Shown: piece after piece, positions 44,606 to 55,560 of the stretch
How positions within the stretch are numbered: the first letter of the stretch is position 1
Layout of the letters: each line of letters opens with the position of its first letter
Source of the DNA: Triatoma infestans
Lineage: Eukaryota; Arthropoda; Insecta; Hemiptera; Reduviidae
NCBI GenBank assembly: GCA_011037195.1
Contig: JAAEAF010002758.1
Span: forward strand, 1 to 64,000
Reading direction: 5' to 3'
DNA length: 64,000 nt
Program-made: the position numbers and the translations under genes
Notes under the pieces: generated by a model
What the model was told of the DNA's origin: nothing
What the model saw: only the letters and a program-made list of their open reading frames with translations
The model's database searches: none

Positions 44606-46560
44606 TTTAGTAAAAGTTTAGTCATTTACAGTTAAAGTAAAAGTAGTGTTACAATAATTAAAAGTAAACAGTTACAGTAGTTTTAGTTCCTCTTACAGTA
44701 TTTTAAGTAAACTCCTTATAACTAAATATAAGGTGGTATAAATACATATATAATAAGTTACATAGGTAATAAAAATATCGCTATTAAATAATTTTAGATA
44801 ATTAATAAAACGGAACTTTACTGGTGAGAAAATAATGACAAACATTAAACAAAACCATTCAACAATCATATGAGAACATAATCATCAATAATCATTGGTA
44901 ATTATGAAATATTACAAATAATTTAATAATGCTGCAACATTAAGAGAAATTAATGTTTGTAAAAACTTCCCTCATCAGAACATCAGGGCTAAAGATGGAG
45001 ATTCGGATATTTTTTAGAATAAGACAGATACAAACAAAATGTTGAGTGCACTCTCAAACCTGCGAGAGAACATTGATCTCTGCCCATATTAAACTATAGG
45101 TGGGCAGAAATTTGGGAAATTTGGTGGTGTAGTGGAATCGATTGTATCGTATTGGATGTATCGGATCCCACCGTGATACTACAAGATGTAGTGGGATCGT
45201 TTAATGTGATTCCTGAGGTATGTAGTAGATGTCTTGAAGAGGGCGGAAGTTAGTTTAGATATTTTTGGAAGTTAGTGCACGAATTATTAACACGGATTTT
45301 ATAAAAATAGACTGTATTTGAACAATAATTTAAACCTAAAAAATGGTAACTATTAACAAGAATACTTAGAAATAAATAGAAGATAAATAACTGATAAACT
45401 AGAATGATTAAGATAAATGAATTCAGATGCACAACTAAAGTAATAAGATGAATAAAAACTGTATAGGGACGCGTAAACTGCTGCTCGTACTGAAGTGTAA
45501 TCGTATATCATCCCCTCTTCAATGGGGCGAGTTTATAGGGTCATAGCAATGTCATTACGGTGGTTAAGAAATACTCACACGACATTTTCTTGTTATAATT
45601 ATTAAGGCATTACAATTATTGTAATTTACAAGTTTTTTTTTAAATTCGGGATATTTACTTAGTCCTCAACATTATACCATAATCAATATAGGTAATTATG
45701 ATAGGAATTGTATGTCTGTACCTTATCAGTCCTTAGCATGGCGTATACACTGACAAGTCTCACACGTTAAACATCTCAGTTTTCTCTAAATTGCTATTCC
45801 AATTAGGGGCTACCTTGTGGACTAAAATTTAATCATTTCCAAGTAGCTTTTCACATCCGAGTAATCAACGAGTTTAACCTACTGTTAGTTACCAGCCTCC
45901 GTCAACTTTATGTGTTTTTATGGGTAATTAAACATTTTTCATTCAATCTACTACTCGGAAAACACCCTTAGAAGAAGATACACCCGTGGACCCATTGTGT
46001 TTGCCTCATATCCACCCTGTATCCTTTGGGAACGCCGGAACTAAAGAGCGTGAGACATTCACGATCCCAATTTTGGCAACAAATTACAACTGTCTAATCT
46101 TAGCATAGTGCTCATACTCTCCAAGCAGATGAGGAGTCGGTGTTCCATGTTTCTGATATCCACATTTCCTTTAAAGGTGTCAGCTGTGAGATATATACCA
46201 TGTACATGTTTAAAAGGCAGTGTCCGATGATTAGGCAGTAATCCTCCTTTATAAATACTTTTCGTTTTGCCAAGACAGAAGATTATGTATGTGCCTTTAA
46301 TTGGCCTCCCAGGAAAAGCTTAAGTCATTTCTCAATAGCCTTACAGGAAATTTTGTATAAGATAGCCGGTTAAAAGATTCAAGGCCGGTGGGCGTCCAAT
46401 TGTAAAATAAAATTTAGTAAACATTCCATGTTTGAACAGAATTTATCGATTGTAAGTGTAAAAATTTATTTTGTTTGAGTTATTCACACCAGATTTTTAC
46501 AATTTAATCATGTAGCTCGATATAGGGTATTACTAGGGAGTCCATAAATATCTGGGTGAA
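44606..46560. other. AT-rich stretch without a recognisable gene
   Basis: No coding similarity. Isolated hairpin A-like motifs lie near 45569 and 46475. A short imperfect duplication of GTAGTGG(A/G)ATCG occurs near 45130-45200. Confidence 0.6.
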
Positions 46561-46880
46561 CGTACAGTAGAATAATGTAGTGAGTTTAGGTGAGCCTACA
46601 ATATTATGCACGGTGACGTCATATGGCGGTAGACGAAGGGGTAGTAGTGGTGCTGGTGGTGGCAGTGCACACTAATTAAGTGTATATGTGTGTGCAAGGC
46701 GATCAATATAGTGTACTGTTCTAGTGTGGTGCAAGTGCAAGGGCCATGTATGCAGCCAGCAATGGTGGTAGTAGTGAGAACGGTCGGCCTGGACAGAGCG
46801 TCCTCCACGGGCGGCGCTACTGCGAGCTACTGCACACTACCAACCACCTCTCTCTCTCCATCCATGTAACTGTATCAATA
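46561..46880 (+). other. GC-richer segment with CRE palindrome and short ORF
   Basis: In AT-rich surroundings this segment is richer in G and C. It carries a perfect TGACGTCA (46614-46621) and, 125 bases on, an ATG (46746) opening MYAASNGGSSENGRPGQSVL. The frame stays open into the neighbouring palindromic repeat, so only the first 35 or so codons could be real. It might be a promoter and first coding exon of a host gene, but no homology is recognised and no clear splice donor can be named. Confidence 0.2.
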
Positions 46881-46970
46881 CATGCTCCACACTATATTAC
46901 AGAAATTTACATACCCTATATATACACCACATCTCCATATATGTGTACCAAACTATACCATATACCTTGT

Positions 46971-47576
46971 ATAAGGTTTCTAAATGTAGGTGTTCACATT
47001 TTATATGTTTCAAAAAACTACACCTCAATACATTTATCGATTTCTCCTTCCAATTTCTATTTATACACGGAAGCAATAATTAGGGTTTATACAAAAACCA
47101 ACTTTTTAAAAAACCTGTTTTCGAATTTTCGTAAAAAAAAAAAAAACGGTCGATGTTATCAACACTTCAGTCAGATCAAACTTGGTGATGCTATAAATCA
47201 TGTTAAGCTATAGTTTTTAAGAAATTCAAAAAGGAAAATTTTTACCTCAAGAAGGCCATAAATTTGCCGAAACATCTGTGAAAATTTGAAAAAAGTGTTG
47301 TTTTTTTGTAACCGAAGCTCAACATCCATTTTTCAACATATAAGTTAATAATAATGCATGTTTGGAAATAAGTAAAGTTATTCTTTAAAATCGTTATTTA
47401 CAAATAGTAGAGAACCTGTTTTACCGGTTTTCCGTTTTTAAAAAGTTAGTTTTGTATAAACCCTAATAATTGCTTCCATGTACAAATAGAAATTGGAAGG
47501 AGAAATCGAAAAAATATTGGAATATATCATTTTTTGAAACATATAAAATGTGAACACCTTCATTTAAAGGCCTTAT
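46971..47576. mobile_element. Palindromic element, arms about 150 bp
   Basis: Bases 46971-47122 are closely matched by the reverse complement of 47434-47576 (shared runs such as GGTGTTCACATTTTATATGT and CGATTTCTCCTTCCAATTTC). The spacer contains CTCAAGAAGGCCATAAATTTGCCGAAAC (47246-47273, shown in two parts under findings), similar to the termini of the palindromic element at 55631-56191. No ORF; a foldback or Penelope-derived non-autonomous element is the likely nature. Confidence 0.7.
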
Positions 47577-48784
47577 AGTCCTTTTACACAGACCGATCAA
47601 ATCTAACAACAGAGGCATAGGTACATACATTTTTTTGAACTGTGCCGGCCGCACCCTGATAAAGTACAGAAACGAAGGCTCTTCACCTGGAATTATGTCA
47701 TAAATATTTGTATCTAAGGTCGGTTTGTTTGAAACACAATCGGTCTCTTGTAAATTCTTACAAGTATTCTTCCAAAAATGAAAAAGTTTCAAGGCATATT
47801 ACAAAATAAGATTTTGTTTTTAAAAATAATTTTGAACAACTTTCATAGCTATTTGGATAATCGTTTTCTTTCTGTTAAAATTGACTCTAATGTTTCAGTC
47901 AAATTTTAAGCAACTTCCAAGAATTTGGGGACCTTTCCTTTTCGATTTGTTTATCAATTGTATTGCTATTTTTAAAAATTGTAATGTCATATTGTTGTGA
48001 CGAGTGAAAAATATAATCCATAATTAATAATGTTCAGGATGACATGAATCTTCAAAATAATTTAATATATTTATTAAAATGGTGTGATATTAATGATATG
48101 AGATAAATGTTGACAAATGTTCTGTAATTACATTCTCAAAGCTAAAAATAAAATTTTATTTAATTACCAAATTTCTAATATTATATTAACACGAATGATT
48201 GTGGTGAGAGATGTGGGAGTGTATTTTGAATCAAATGCCTTTCAGTCATCACATATTCTGTTCTTCCAATAAAGCATTAAAAATCTTGAATTTATCTACA
48301 CAAATAGTAAACACTTTTCTAATATCAATTGTATTAAATCATTATGTTGTTCACTCGACAGTCCCATATTAGACATGGAAGTTTAATATGGGCTCCATAT
48401 ATTAAAAATATAGATTTAATAGTAAAAGTACAAAATAAATTTTTGAACTTAATTACTCTCAAAATAAGAACCCAATTCATCATCAGACTTTAAGACTAGA
48501 AATATAATCTCTGGCTATAGAAAATAGATTTAAATTTTTATCCACGATGTTTCTGTAGGATATATTGCGAAATCAATCGACTGCCCTAATATTTGTACAA
48601 GTGCCCTCACTTTCCATGTTCCCAGCAGCATTGAGTATAGAAGCAACTAGTTATTTTTTATAAAATTTTACAAAAGAAATTATAGTTTTTACTCAAGTAT
48701 ACCAAGTATGTTCACACTATATAATAATTTATTTAAAGACATTTATATTTTTGTATGTGCAAGATTTACCTTCAAAAAGAAAGT
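47577..48784. other. AT-rich stretch without a recognisable gene
   Basis: No coding similarity on either strand; long A/T-rich runs only. Confidence 0.6.
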
Positions 48785-48798
48785 TTTAAATATTCTTA

Positions 48799-49055
48799 CC
48801 CTTACCCTATGGCGCAACAGCCCATCAAGGGCCAAGGTTGCCAGACGGTGATTTGAATAGGAGGGCGTGTGGTAAGCACGCCGCCATTCCCGCGCCGTTT
48901 AGTTTCAGCCTTCTCTACCTAGGGTGCTACTAACTGTAGCTTTCCGCTTTTTATCACGATGCTGGGTCAACACCGATTTTGCCCTCGTGGGAATCGAACC
49001 CTGAATTCTCGCACGAAAGGCGAGTGCGCTAGCCACTAGACCATCGTGTGAGGGC
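48799..49055 (-). repeat. tRNA-Glu-like SINE with 14-bp target duplication
   Basis: TTTAAATATTCTTA is repeated exactly at 48785-48798 and 49056-49069. The minus strand begins with a tRNA-like head: A box TGGTCTAGTGGCTAGCG, a perfect 5-bp anticodon stem CTCGC/GCGAG around a 7-base loop with anticodon TTC (Glu), and B box GGGTTCGATTCCC (complement of 48989-49000 and flank). A 190-base tRNA-unrelated body follows. An intact tRNA gene is excluded by the missing acceptor-stem pairing and by the target duplication. Confidence 0.9.
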
Positions 49056-49069
49056 TTTAAATATTCTTA

Positions 49070-49595
49070 GAGACTCTATAAATCCAAAAAATAATTAATA
49101 ATTGAAAATAATACTTCAGATTTTAAAGAGAAATTCTGTTTTTATTTTATTTTCCACTTATAAGTTCCTTGAAATAACTTCAATGGCTTTTAACTGTACA
49201 TTATATATTTTGTTGTTAATTCTTATATAAATTTTATTTATATTTTATACTTTTTTTTTTAATGTGTATATTTTCTTTTTTTTTGAATTTTTTTATGTCT
49301 TTTCTTATTATTATTTATTGTCTTACGTCTTGGCATTCTATTATTTACATGGGCTGTGTTTAAATTTTTGTGTTCTGTGTTTAAATTGAATTTAACACAT
49401 TTTAGTAAAAAAGCGGTTTTTAAAACCGTGAAGTAATGACTCCAAATTAATATATAGAATAATTAAGGGACGTTCAGAATGGTAAATGGAATATTGTGAG
49501 TCAAACAAATCTTAAAAGAACTGAATGCAGATCCATAAATCGATTGCAAAGAGGTGTGATTCTGAGCGTGAAACATGAACACAAAGTTAAAAGCG
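49070..49595. other. AT-rich stretch without a recognisable gene
   Basis: No coding similarity. Confidence 0.6.
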
Positions 49596-49894
49596 AAACT
49601 CCTATCTTTGTGGCATTCAAAAGTAGAGAAGCTCAGAAATGAAAAAATTAGAAAGAAAATGAGTTTTAAATATTCAGTTGTACAGTTTGTACAAAACAGG
49701 CAATACAGTGGTATGGTGAGACAAACAGGACGGACAAGGAAAGACAACCAAGGAGAAGTTTGGAGTGGATCCGGACTGAAAAGAGAAGACGAGGAAGACC
49801 TAGAAGAACATGGTTGGAAGAAATAGTCTGAAGGTGGTGGAGGACAGAGGGTTGGGAAAATAGAGAGGAATGGAAGAAGAAAATCAATTTATAA
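49596..49894 (+). pseudogene. C-terminal end of a non-LTR ORF2
   Basis: Frame one gives KVEKLRNEKIRKKMSFKYSV (49626 on); a second frame gives QWYGETNRTDKERQPRRSLE, WIRTEKRRRGRPRRTWLEE, a stop, then RWWRTEGWENREEWKKKINL and TAA at 49892-49894. The order (RNExIRKKM, WYG, RQPRRSLEW, RRGRPRRTW, RxxW) is the hallmark C terminus of endonuclease-reverse transcriptase proteins from insect non-LTR elements. One frameshift near 49695 and one stop after LEEIV mark it as dead. Everything upstream is missing. Confidence 0.7.
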
Positions 49895-49949
49895 TCAATA
49901 ATAAAAATAAAATTGGTCAGGAAGATGTTTAAACAGTAAATCCTAAATG

Positions 49950-50372
49950 AATTATTATTATTCGTCTTTAGGAAGGGACCACATCCAATCCAAAGGTCAC
50001 TGGGCTATCCCCCCAAAAAAGCAACAACAAACCGGGTCTAGAACAAAATTCAGCCCCGGCCTAACCCACCTAGGATTCACCGCAGTCAGAACAAATTGGA
50101 CGATAACATTAGGAGGGAAATAGTCTAAGCCCTCCACAGACATTCTGCTCCGACCAAAGATCCTGAACCTAATATCCTCACAACCCAAACAATCTGTCAT
50201 AACATGGATTTGTGTTTCTTCTCTGTGTCAGAGACTCTACAAAACGGGTCAATAAATGAAAGGGAGAGAGGCGCCCAATTTGGCAAATCTGCCCCCTCCT
50301 TCTCATGCCCAAAAATTCCATATATCCTGGTACCTAGTACAGCCATCTCTGAATAGAAGAAGATTTCCATTT
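49950..50372 (-). pseudogene. Loa/Jockey-like 3' fragment with internal deletion
   Basis: The minus strand encodes CLGCEDIRFRIFGRSRMSVEG (50180 to 50110), matching CLGCEEIRFRIFGRNRISVED of the copy at 58489-59528, followed by the 3' UTR and an (AAT)n tail at 49950. At about 50250 the sequence jumps from the finger region (GAGACTCTACAAAACGGGTC) to the RNase H region (AATGAAAGGGAGAGAGG, matching about 59056), so roughly 250 bp present in the other copy are deleted. It stops near 50372. Confidence 0.75.
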
Positions 50373-50400
50373 AAATGCACACACTTAGTTAAGACACAAA

Positions 50401-51300
50401 AACTGGTGTGAAACGTTCACACGACTTTCTCTTACAGCATCTTCATTATATAACTGACAAATTTACCTGATACTAATTCATATTTCATTCATACTAAGTT
50501 GTTATCTAAATGGATTTGATACCTTCCGTATTTGATAAGCGGGAGATTTTTCATGATAATAAAATGACATCTTGAGTCACAGCTCCCCCAGAATTCCCTA
50601 AAATTCATTTTCTCTGGGAAAAACAGTAGAAGTGATAGATCCCATGTGTGTGTGCAGTGCACACCAAGTTTAAAGAAATCCGTTAATTTATCGAGAAAAT
50701 TGCGGAAGCCAGGGAAAAAGAAGGATTCAATAAAACCAATCGATTTTTCTCCCTCCAGCTCGGAATACTGGCCAAATATTATCCCACCACAATGTCGGTG
50801 GAAGGAACGATATAAAAATTTGAATGGGGAAAATCCTGACGTCATCCGTCTTCTAGAGCCCTTCTAAAATCAGTTTTTCTGGTAAAATGTTTTCCCATAA
50901 AGTAATGGACCGATATATTTGTAATATGTTTAATATTTAAGAAAATCGTCGAAACCATTTTGGAGAAAATCGCAAATAAGAAAACGATTCAGTAAAGTGG
51001 TATCGCTTGGCATCTAAGTTGTGACCCCTGAACGGCTGACAACTCGCCCATTGCCGAACATGAAAGTATCTGTGACGAGATTTAACGCCGCCACAGTTTT
51101 CACAACTAAGTTGCCGAGCTATACTCACTTTAAGAGATTTTACTAGAAATCAGATATCCTACTGACATCCAAACAAAAAAATAAATTTTTGAACTTTCTG
51201 CGATATTTCGTTTTTGAGTTCTGCTATCGTTTTGAGTTCAGGGAATCTCAAGAACGTTAATTTCGAAAATCAGAGACTTGAAAGCATACGTCTTCTTACT
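50401..51300 (+). repeat. Dispersed repeat copy F with duplicated core
   Basis: Hairpin A (GTGTGAAACGTTCACACGAC, about 50409) is a near-perfect palindrome here. Array site 1 occurs twice: at about 50640 (short TG run before CACCAAGTTTAAAGAAATCCG) and about 50925 (TTAAGAAAATCGTCGAAACC), showing an internal repeat of about 290 bp. TTTCTGCGATATTTCGTTTT lies near 51202. Confidence 0.7.
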
Positions 51301-51394
51301 TTCTTTAAAAGAAATCATTTAAGTCACAATTTTTAACCCATGAGGCGATCCCCGTCTTGACATGCACAAAATAACTAAAGATGGACCCAAAAAA

Positions 51395-51840
51395 ATACTG
51401 GCGTGAAACACTCACACGACGTTCTTTGACTCTATTTTACACAAGAAATTTTCTTTAAAATTGCAAAGTTACAGTGTTTATTTGGATTACCATAAACATG
51501 GTGGTGGAGATTTCACTTGTATAACTAAGCGGCCTTATGAGGAGCGCTCTATTTCAAAATTAACAAAGCTTGTGCAAATTTAAATTTAAACTATCTGACA
51601 CAGTCTCAATTACCCTTTAAAATCAATCTTTACAGAAATATGCATCAAATAAAAGTAATAAGATTTTATCTATCAGCAAGCATTCCAAGTTTAAAGAAAA
51701 TCATTGTAACCGATTTCGAAACGCGAATAACATATAACAAGCCCCCCCATATTTTTGCAATTTAACGCCCCAATTCCACAAAACTATCTAGAATCAATTT
51801 TTTTTGAAATGTTTCAAACAAAAGTGAAAGTTGTTACACC
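51395..51840 (+). repeat. Dispersed repeat copy, partial
   Basis: Hairpin A (GTGAAACACTCACACGAC, about 51405), CAAGTTTAAAGAAAATCATT (51690) and GAAATGTTTCAAACAAAAGTG (51806) are in family order; the rest is missing. Confidence 0.65.
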
Positions 51841-52285
51841 TGCATCTCGAACAGAGAGGGTGGCCATTCGAATGCCTGTGGAGAAGGGTAGGTTTGGTGG
51901 AAAGGAATTGAAACATAGAAGAGCCTGTCGGAAGATAAACAAATTAATTTGCTAATGAAAAAACTAAATAGCTAAATAAATAAATAAATAAGAAAATCAA
52001 AAATAAATAGGTAAACTTATAAATAAGTAGATAAATAAATAGATAAGTAAATAAATAAATAATAAATAAATAGGTAAGCAAATGAATAAATAAATAAGTA
52101 ACCAGGAAACAAACGAAAGAATGAAATAAATGTTCAACAAAAAAAGATACCCCCACATAAGTTAAATATAATGACGTAAACAAAAAAAATAGTTTAAATT
52201 TGATACCACTCCAAGTTAGAGACCGGCGAGAACTAGGCGATTAATCAAAGAAAATCGCAAAATGTAAAAAGTCTAAAAATTTAAA
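51841..52285. other. Stretch with ATAA-type microsatellite
   Basis: Runs of (AAAT)n with interruptions occupy about 51960-52110. No gene seen. Confidence 0.8.
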
Positions 52286-52295
52286 CTGGGCGCCA
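52286..52295 (-). other. Possible primer-binding site of a truncated LTR element
   Basis: The minus strand reads TGGCGCCCAG three bases after the candidate LTR end; its first nine bases match the start of tRNA-Lys-type sites of insect Gypsy elements. Confidence 0.35.
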
Positions 52296-52298
52296 CGC

Positions 52299-53408
52299 TG
52301 TTAATTCAAATAACGGTAACAGCGAACCGTACTGGCAATATACACTTTCTGGCCTTCCGGCTCTGGTTATTTCTGTTTAGTGCCAATTATACAACAAAAA
52401 TGTATTCACAAGTAAGAAAACTCAGTAATAAAGACTAAACAGTAAACAAATTATATTTAGATAAATGCCCTAAATACATGAACATCTACAATTATAAAAA
52501 AAAATTACAATATTGAAAGAAAATGTGTATTTTCAATAATAAAAACGAAAACCTGCAGGCAAAAATAAAATAAAATTAACCCTTTTAAAAATCCAAGGAA
52601 AATATAGAACTTTAGTTAAAAGAAATTCTGACTTTGTAATCCAACTAAAATTAAATACTATTAACGTACATTCTCCGTACATTAAAGAAAATAACAAAAA
52701 TAAATTCAATTCGCCTGGCTCTGTAGATGCAAAAAAAAAACAAAATATAGAAAAAATGTATAGAAAATCTATGCAATCACAATGTGAGTACGGAAGTTAT
52801 CACTTTTGATGGCGAATAAACAAAAATACATACCAAAGCTAAACAGTAGTTCTGATTATACTTAAATGTTAATATAATACGCCCCTGGCCAGGTTTCAGT
52901 AAGAAAATTCAAATTTACAAATTTGATTTATCTCTTTTCTTGAAACGGAAGCGCAAAGACAATAGGAATCTTATTAATTTACGTTGTTTAATGTATAATT
53001 TAAAAAAAACAGATAATACTTGCTGTGATGCTCACTAAGGTCCACAGGAGTTTTCCACTTTCCACGGGAGTTTTCTCTTCAGTTGGGAGACAGCCACAGA
53101 TCCCTCCTTCAGTTTTTCGTCAATCGTTTTCCGGCAGTTTTCAGCTCGACAACGAACCTACCACAGTCTCCAAACTAATAATTTCACTGTACTTCACAAG
53201 AAAAGAAAATCCGCCTAGGCGCTATAAGAAAACTCATAAAAAAAAAAGTGGCAAAAAACTGACCTACACCTGCCCTGTCACTCGCCACAGAGCAGACTGA
53301 CTCGATCGCCTCTACAGACGCGCGCACCTCTTCGCTTTATTTACTTTACTACTGTTTATGCCTATTGTTAGCAACTGACAATTATAGTTCTCTTACTGAC
53401 AATTTACA
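52299..53408 (-). repeat. Candidate LTR, 1,110 bp
   Basis: On the minus strand the segment starts TGTAAATTGTCAG and ends TGAATTAACA; the ends form an 8-bp imperfect inverted repeat (TGTAAATT against AATTAACA). A GC-richer zone holds TCAGTC, an initiator-like motif (about 53297). A PBS-like sequence follows. No second LTR and no target duplication were found, so this could be a truncated element or chance. Confidence 0.35.
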
Positions 53409-53453
53409 GACAGACTGGCACCAAATAGACCCGCCGGCTATGTTTTTATTTAA

Positions 53454-54435
53454 ATGAATGTAGAAATTCCAATTTCTTGCAAGCAGTGGCCTCATCCGTC
53501 AACTGTTGACTGCATTAATGTTCTTAACGTTAATCCGGAAGAAATTGCCTCAGAGGCAAATTATATGATATTTACAGACGGTAGCCGATCCCTAGATGGA
53601 ATTGGATGCGCATTTGTAGTATATTCTAGGAACCAAGTAGTGGTAGAAAGAGAGTTTCGACTAGGAAATTCCTGTTCCAATAATCAGGCGGAAATGATGG
53701 CTATCCTTCAGGCTTTGCATTGGTTACGAGAAGAAAGCAGAGGAACCACAATAGAAGGCGTGTTCATATTCACAGACAGCAAGATCTCTCTGGACATCTT
53801 GGTCAATTTCAGAAAGCAAACTCCCTTAGTCTTCCAAACGCGCCGCGCGAGCTGCTGAAGGAACTGAATACTAGGGGCTCCATTTGCTTCAGCTGGACAA
53901 AAGCTCACATCGGAACGGCGGGGAACGAGAGAGCTGACTTTTTAGCAAAAATGGCTGCAGCCAACAAAGACTTGGAAGAAAGTTACAGCCATTTTCCTCT
54001 CACTTTTCTTCGTAACACTATGAGGGAGGGAGAAGAGCATGAGTGGGACATAGCATGGCAAAACTGTTCAAGTGGCGAAATAACACGTCAGTTTTTCTCC
54101 AACGTACTACATCGAGTGAAGTTAGGGGTTTGGAGACCCAGCTACAAGGTTACCCAGTTACTATCCGGCCACGGGAAATTACGAACTTATTTAACCCGTT
54201 TTGGCCATACTCTGCCACTTGCCCCTGCGATCCAACAGGAACTCAGCTCCAGACGGTCGATCACCTTATACTTGACTGCTCGCTCCTCGAGGCTGCCAGA
54301 GCCCCTCTCATCCGCCATTTCAACGTGGTTTTAAATCAGTCTTGGCCTCCCATCGATAAATCTGTATTTACTGAGTACAAGTGCATTCAAAAATTCTGTG
54401 CATTTATTAATAATATACATTTTGAAATTCTTTGA
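53454..54435 (+). pseudogene. Non-LTR RNase H and C-terminal finger, two frameshifts
   Basis: RNase H opens with YMIFTDGSRSLDGIGCAFVV (first Asp), then NNQAEMMAILQALHWL (Glu) and GVFIFTDSKISL (second Asp) in the first frame. After a frame change near 53840 the second frame supplies SWTKAHIGTAGNERADFLAK (last catalytic block) and VTQLLSGHGKLRTYLTRF. A third frame from about 54205 gives CPCDPTGTQLQTVDHLILDC, the C-terminal CCHC finger, and ends at TGA 54433-54435. An AT-rich 3' UTR runs into the N gap. RT and endonuclease are absent, so this is a 5'-truncated copy starting near 53430. RNase H plus this finger fits an I/R1-superfamily element. Confidence 0.8.
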
Positions 54436-54617
54436 AGTTTAGTTTATTTCAGTGTTGTAGAAGTTTTGTATATTTTGTAATTATTATTTAATTTCTTTCT
54501 TTTTATTTAATTACGCTGTATTCTGATATATCAACAATTAGAAATGTTTCGTAAATTGATTTGTTATATGATATACATGAAATGTAATACATTTTTGTGG
54601 AACTTGCTGAAATAAAG

Positions 54618-55222
54618 NNNNNNNNNNNNNNNNNNNNNNNNNNNNNNNNNNNNNNNNNNNNNNNNNNNNNNNNNNNNNNNNNNNNNNNNNNNNNNNNNNN
54701 NNNNNNNNNNNNNNNNNNNNNNNNNNNNNNNNNNNNNNNNNNNNNNNNNNNNNNNNNNNNNNNNNNNNNNNNNNNNNNNNNNNNNNNNNNNNNNNNNNNN
54801 NNNNNNNNNNNNNNNNNNNNNNNNNNNNNNNNNNNNNNNNNNNNNNNNNNNNNNNNNNNNNNNNNNNNNNNNNNNNNNNNNNNNNNNNNNNNNNNNNNNN
54901 NNNNNNNNNNNNNNNNNNNNNNNNNNNNNNNNNNNNNNNNNNNNNNNNNNNNNNNNNNNNNNNNNNNNNNNNNNNNNNNNNNNNNNNNNNNNNNNNNNNN
55001 NNNNNNNNNNNNNNNNNNNNNNNNNNNNNNNNNNNNNNNNNNNNNNNNNNNNNNNNNNNNNNNNNNNNNNNNNNNNNNNNNNNNNNNNNNNNNNNNNNNN
55101 NNNNNNNNNNNNNNNNNNNNNNNNNNNNNNNNNNNNNNNNNNNNNNNNNNNNNNNNNNNNNNNNNNNNNNNNNNNNNNNNNNNNNNNNNNNNNNNNNNNN
55201 NNNNNNNNNNNNNNNNNNNNNN
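54618..55222. other. Assembly gap (605 N)
   Basis: An unbroken N run follows AATAAAG and is followed directly by the 21-bp minisatellite, which probably caused the gap. Apparent frames across it are artefacts. Confidence 0.99.
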
Positions 55223-55560
55223 ACATGTGTAGACAGTAGGTATAATGTGTAGACAGTAGGTATACATGTGTAGACAGTAGGTATACATCTGTAGACAGTA
55301 GGTATACATGTGTAGACAGTAGGTATACATGTGTAGACAGTAGGTATACATGTGTAGACAGTAGGTACACATGTGTAGACAGTAGGTACACATGTGTAGA
55401 CAGTAGGTATACATGTGTAGACAGTAGGTATACATCTGTAGACAGTAGGTACACATGTGTAGACAGTAGGTATACATGTGTAGACAGTAGGTATACATGT
55501 GTAGACAGTAGGTATACATGTGTAGACAGTAGGTATACATGTGTAGACAGTAGGTATACA
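55223..55560 (+). repeat. 21-bp minisatellite, about 16 units
   Basis: Unit ACATGTGTAGACAGTAGGTAT, given here as its 20-base core CATGTGTAGACAGTAGGTAT, repeats to 55560 with few variants (GTGTAG/CTGTAG, TATAC/TACAC). The array touches the gap, so its true length is unknown. It ends exactly at AGCTTAAAGAAAGTCGTTGG, the right side of array site 1 of the dispersed repeat. Confidence 0.95.

Noticed and set aside
46746..47213. 155-codon ORF taken as one gene
   Set aside because: All but the first 35 or so codons lie in AT-rich sequence and the left arm of a palindromic element; only the start is kept as a weak candidate.
48799..49055. Functional tRNA-Glu gene
   Set aside because: Acceptor stem does not pair, a non-tRNA body follows, and a perfect target duplication flanks the unit.
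55223..55560. Direct repeats resembling a CRISPR array
   Set aside because: Units are contiguous 21-mers without spacers, and the context is eukaryotic.
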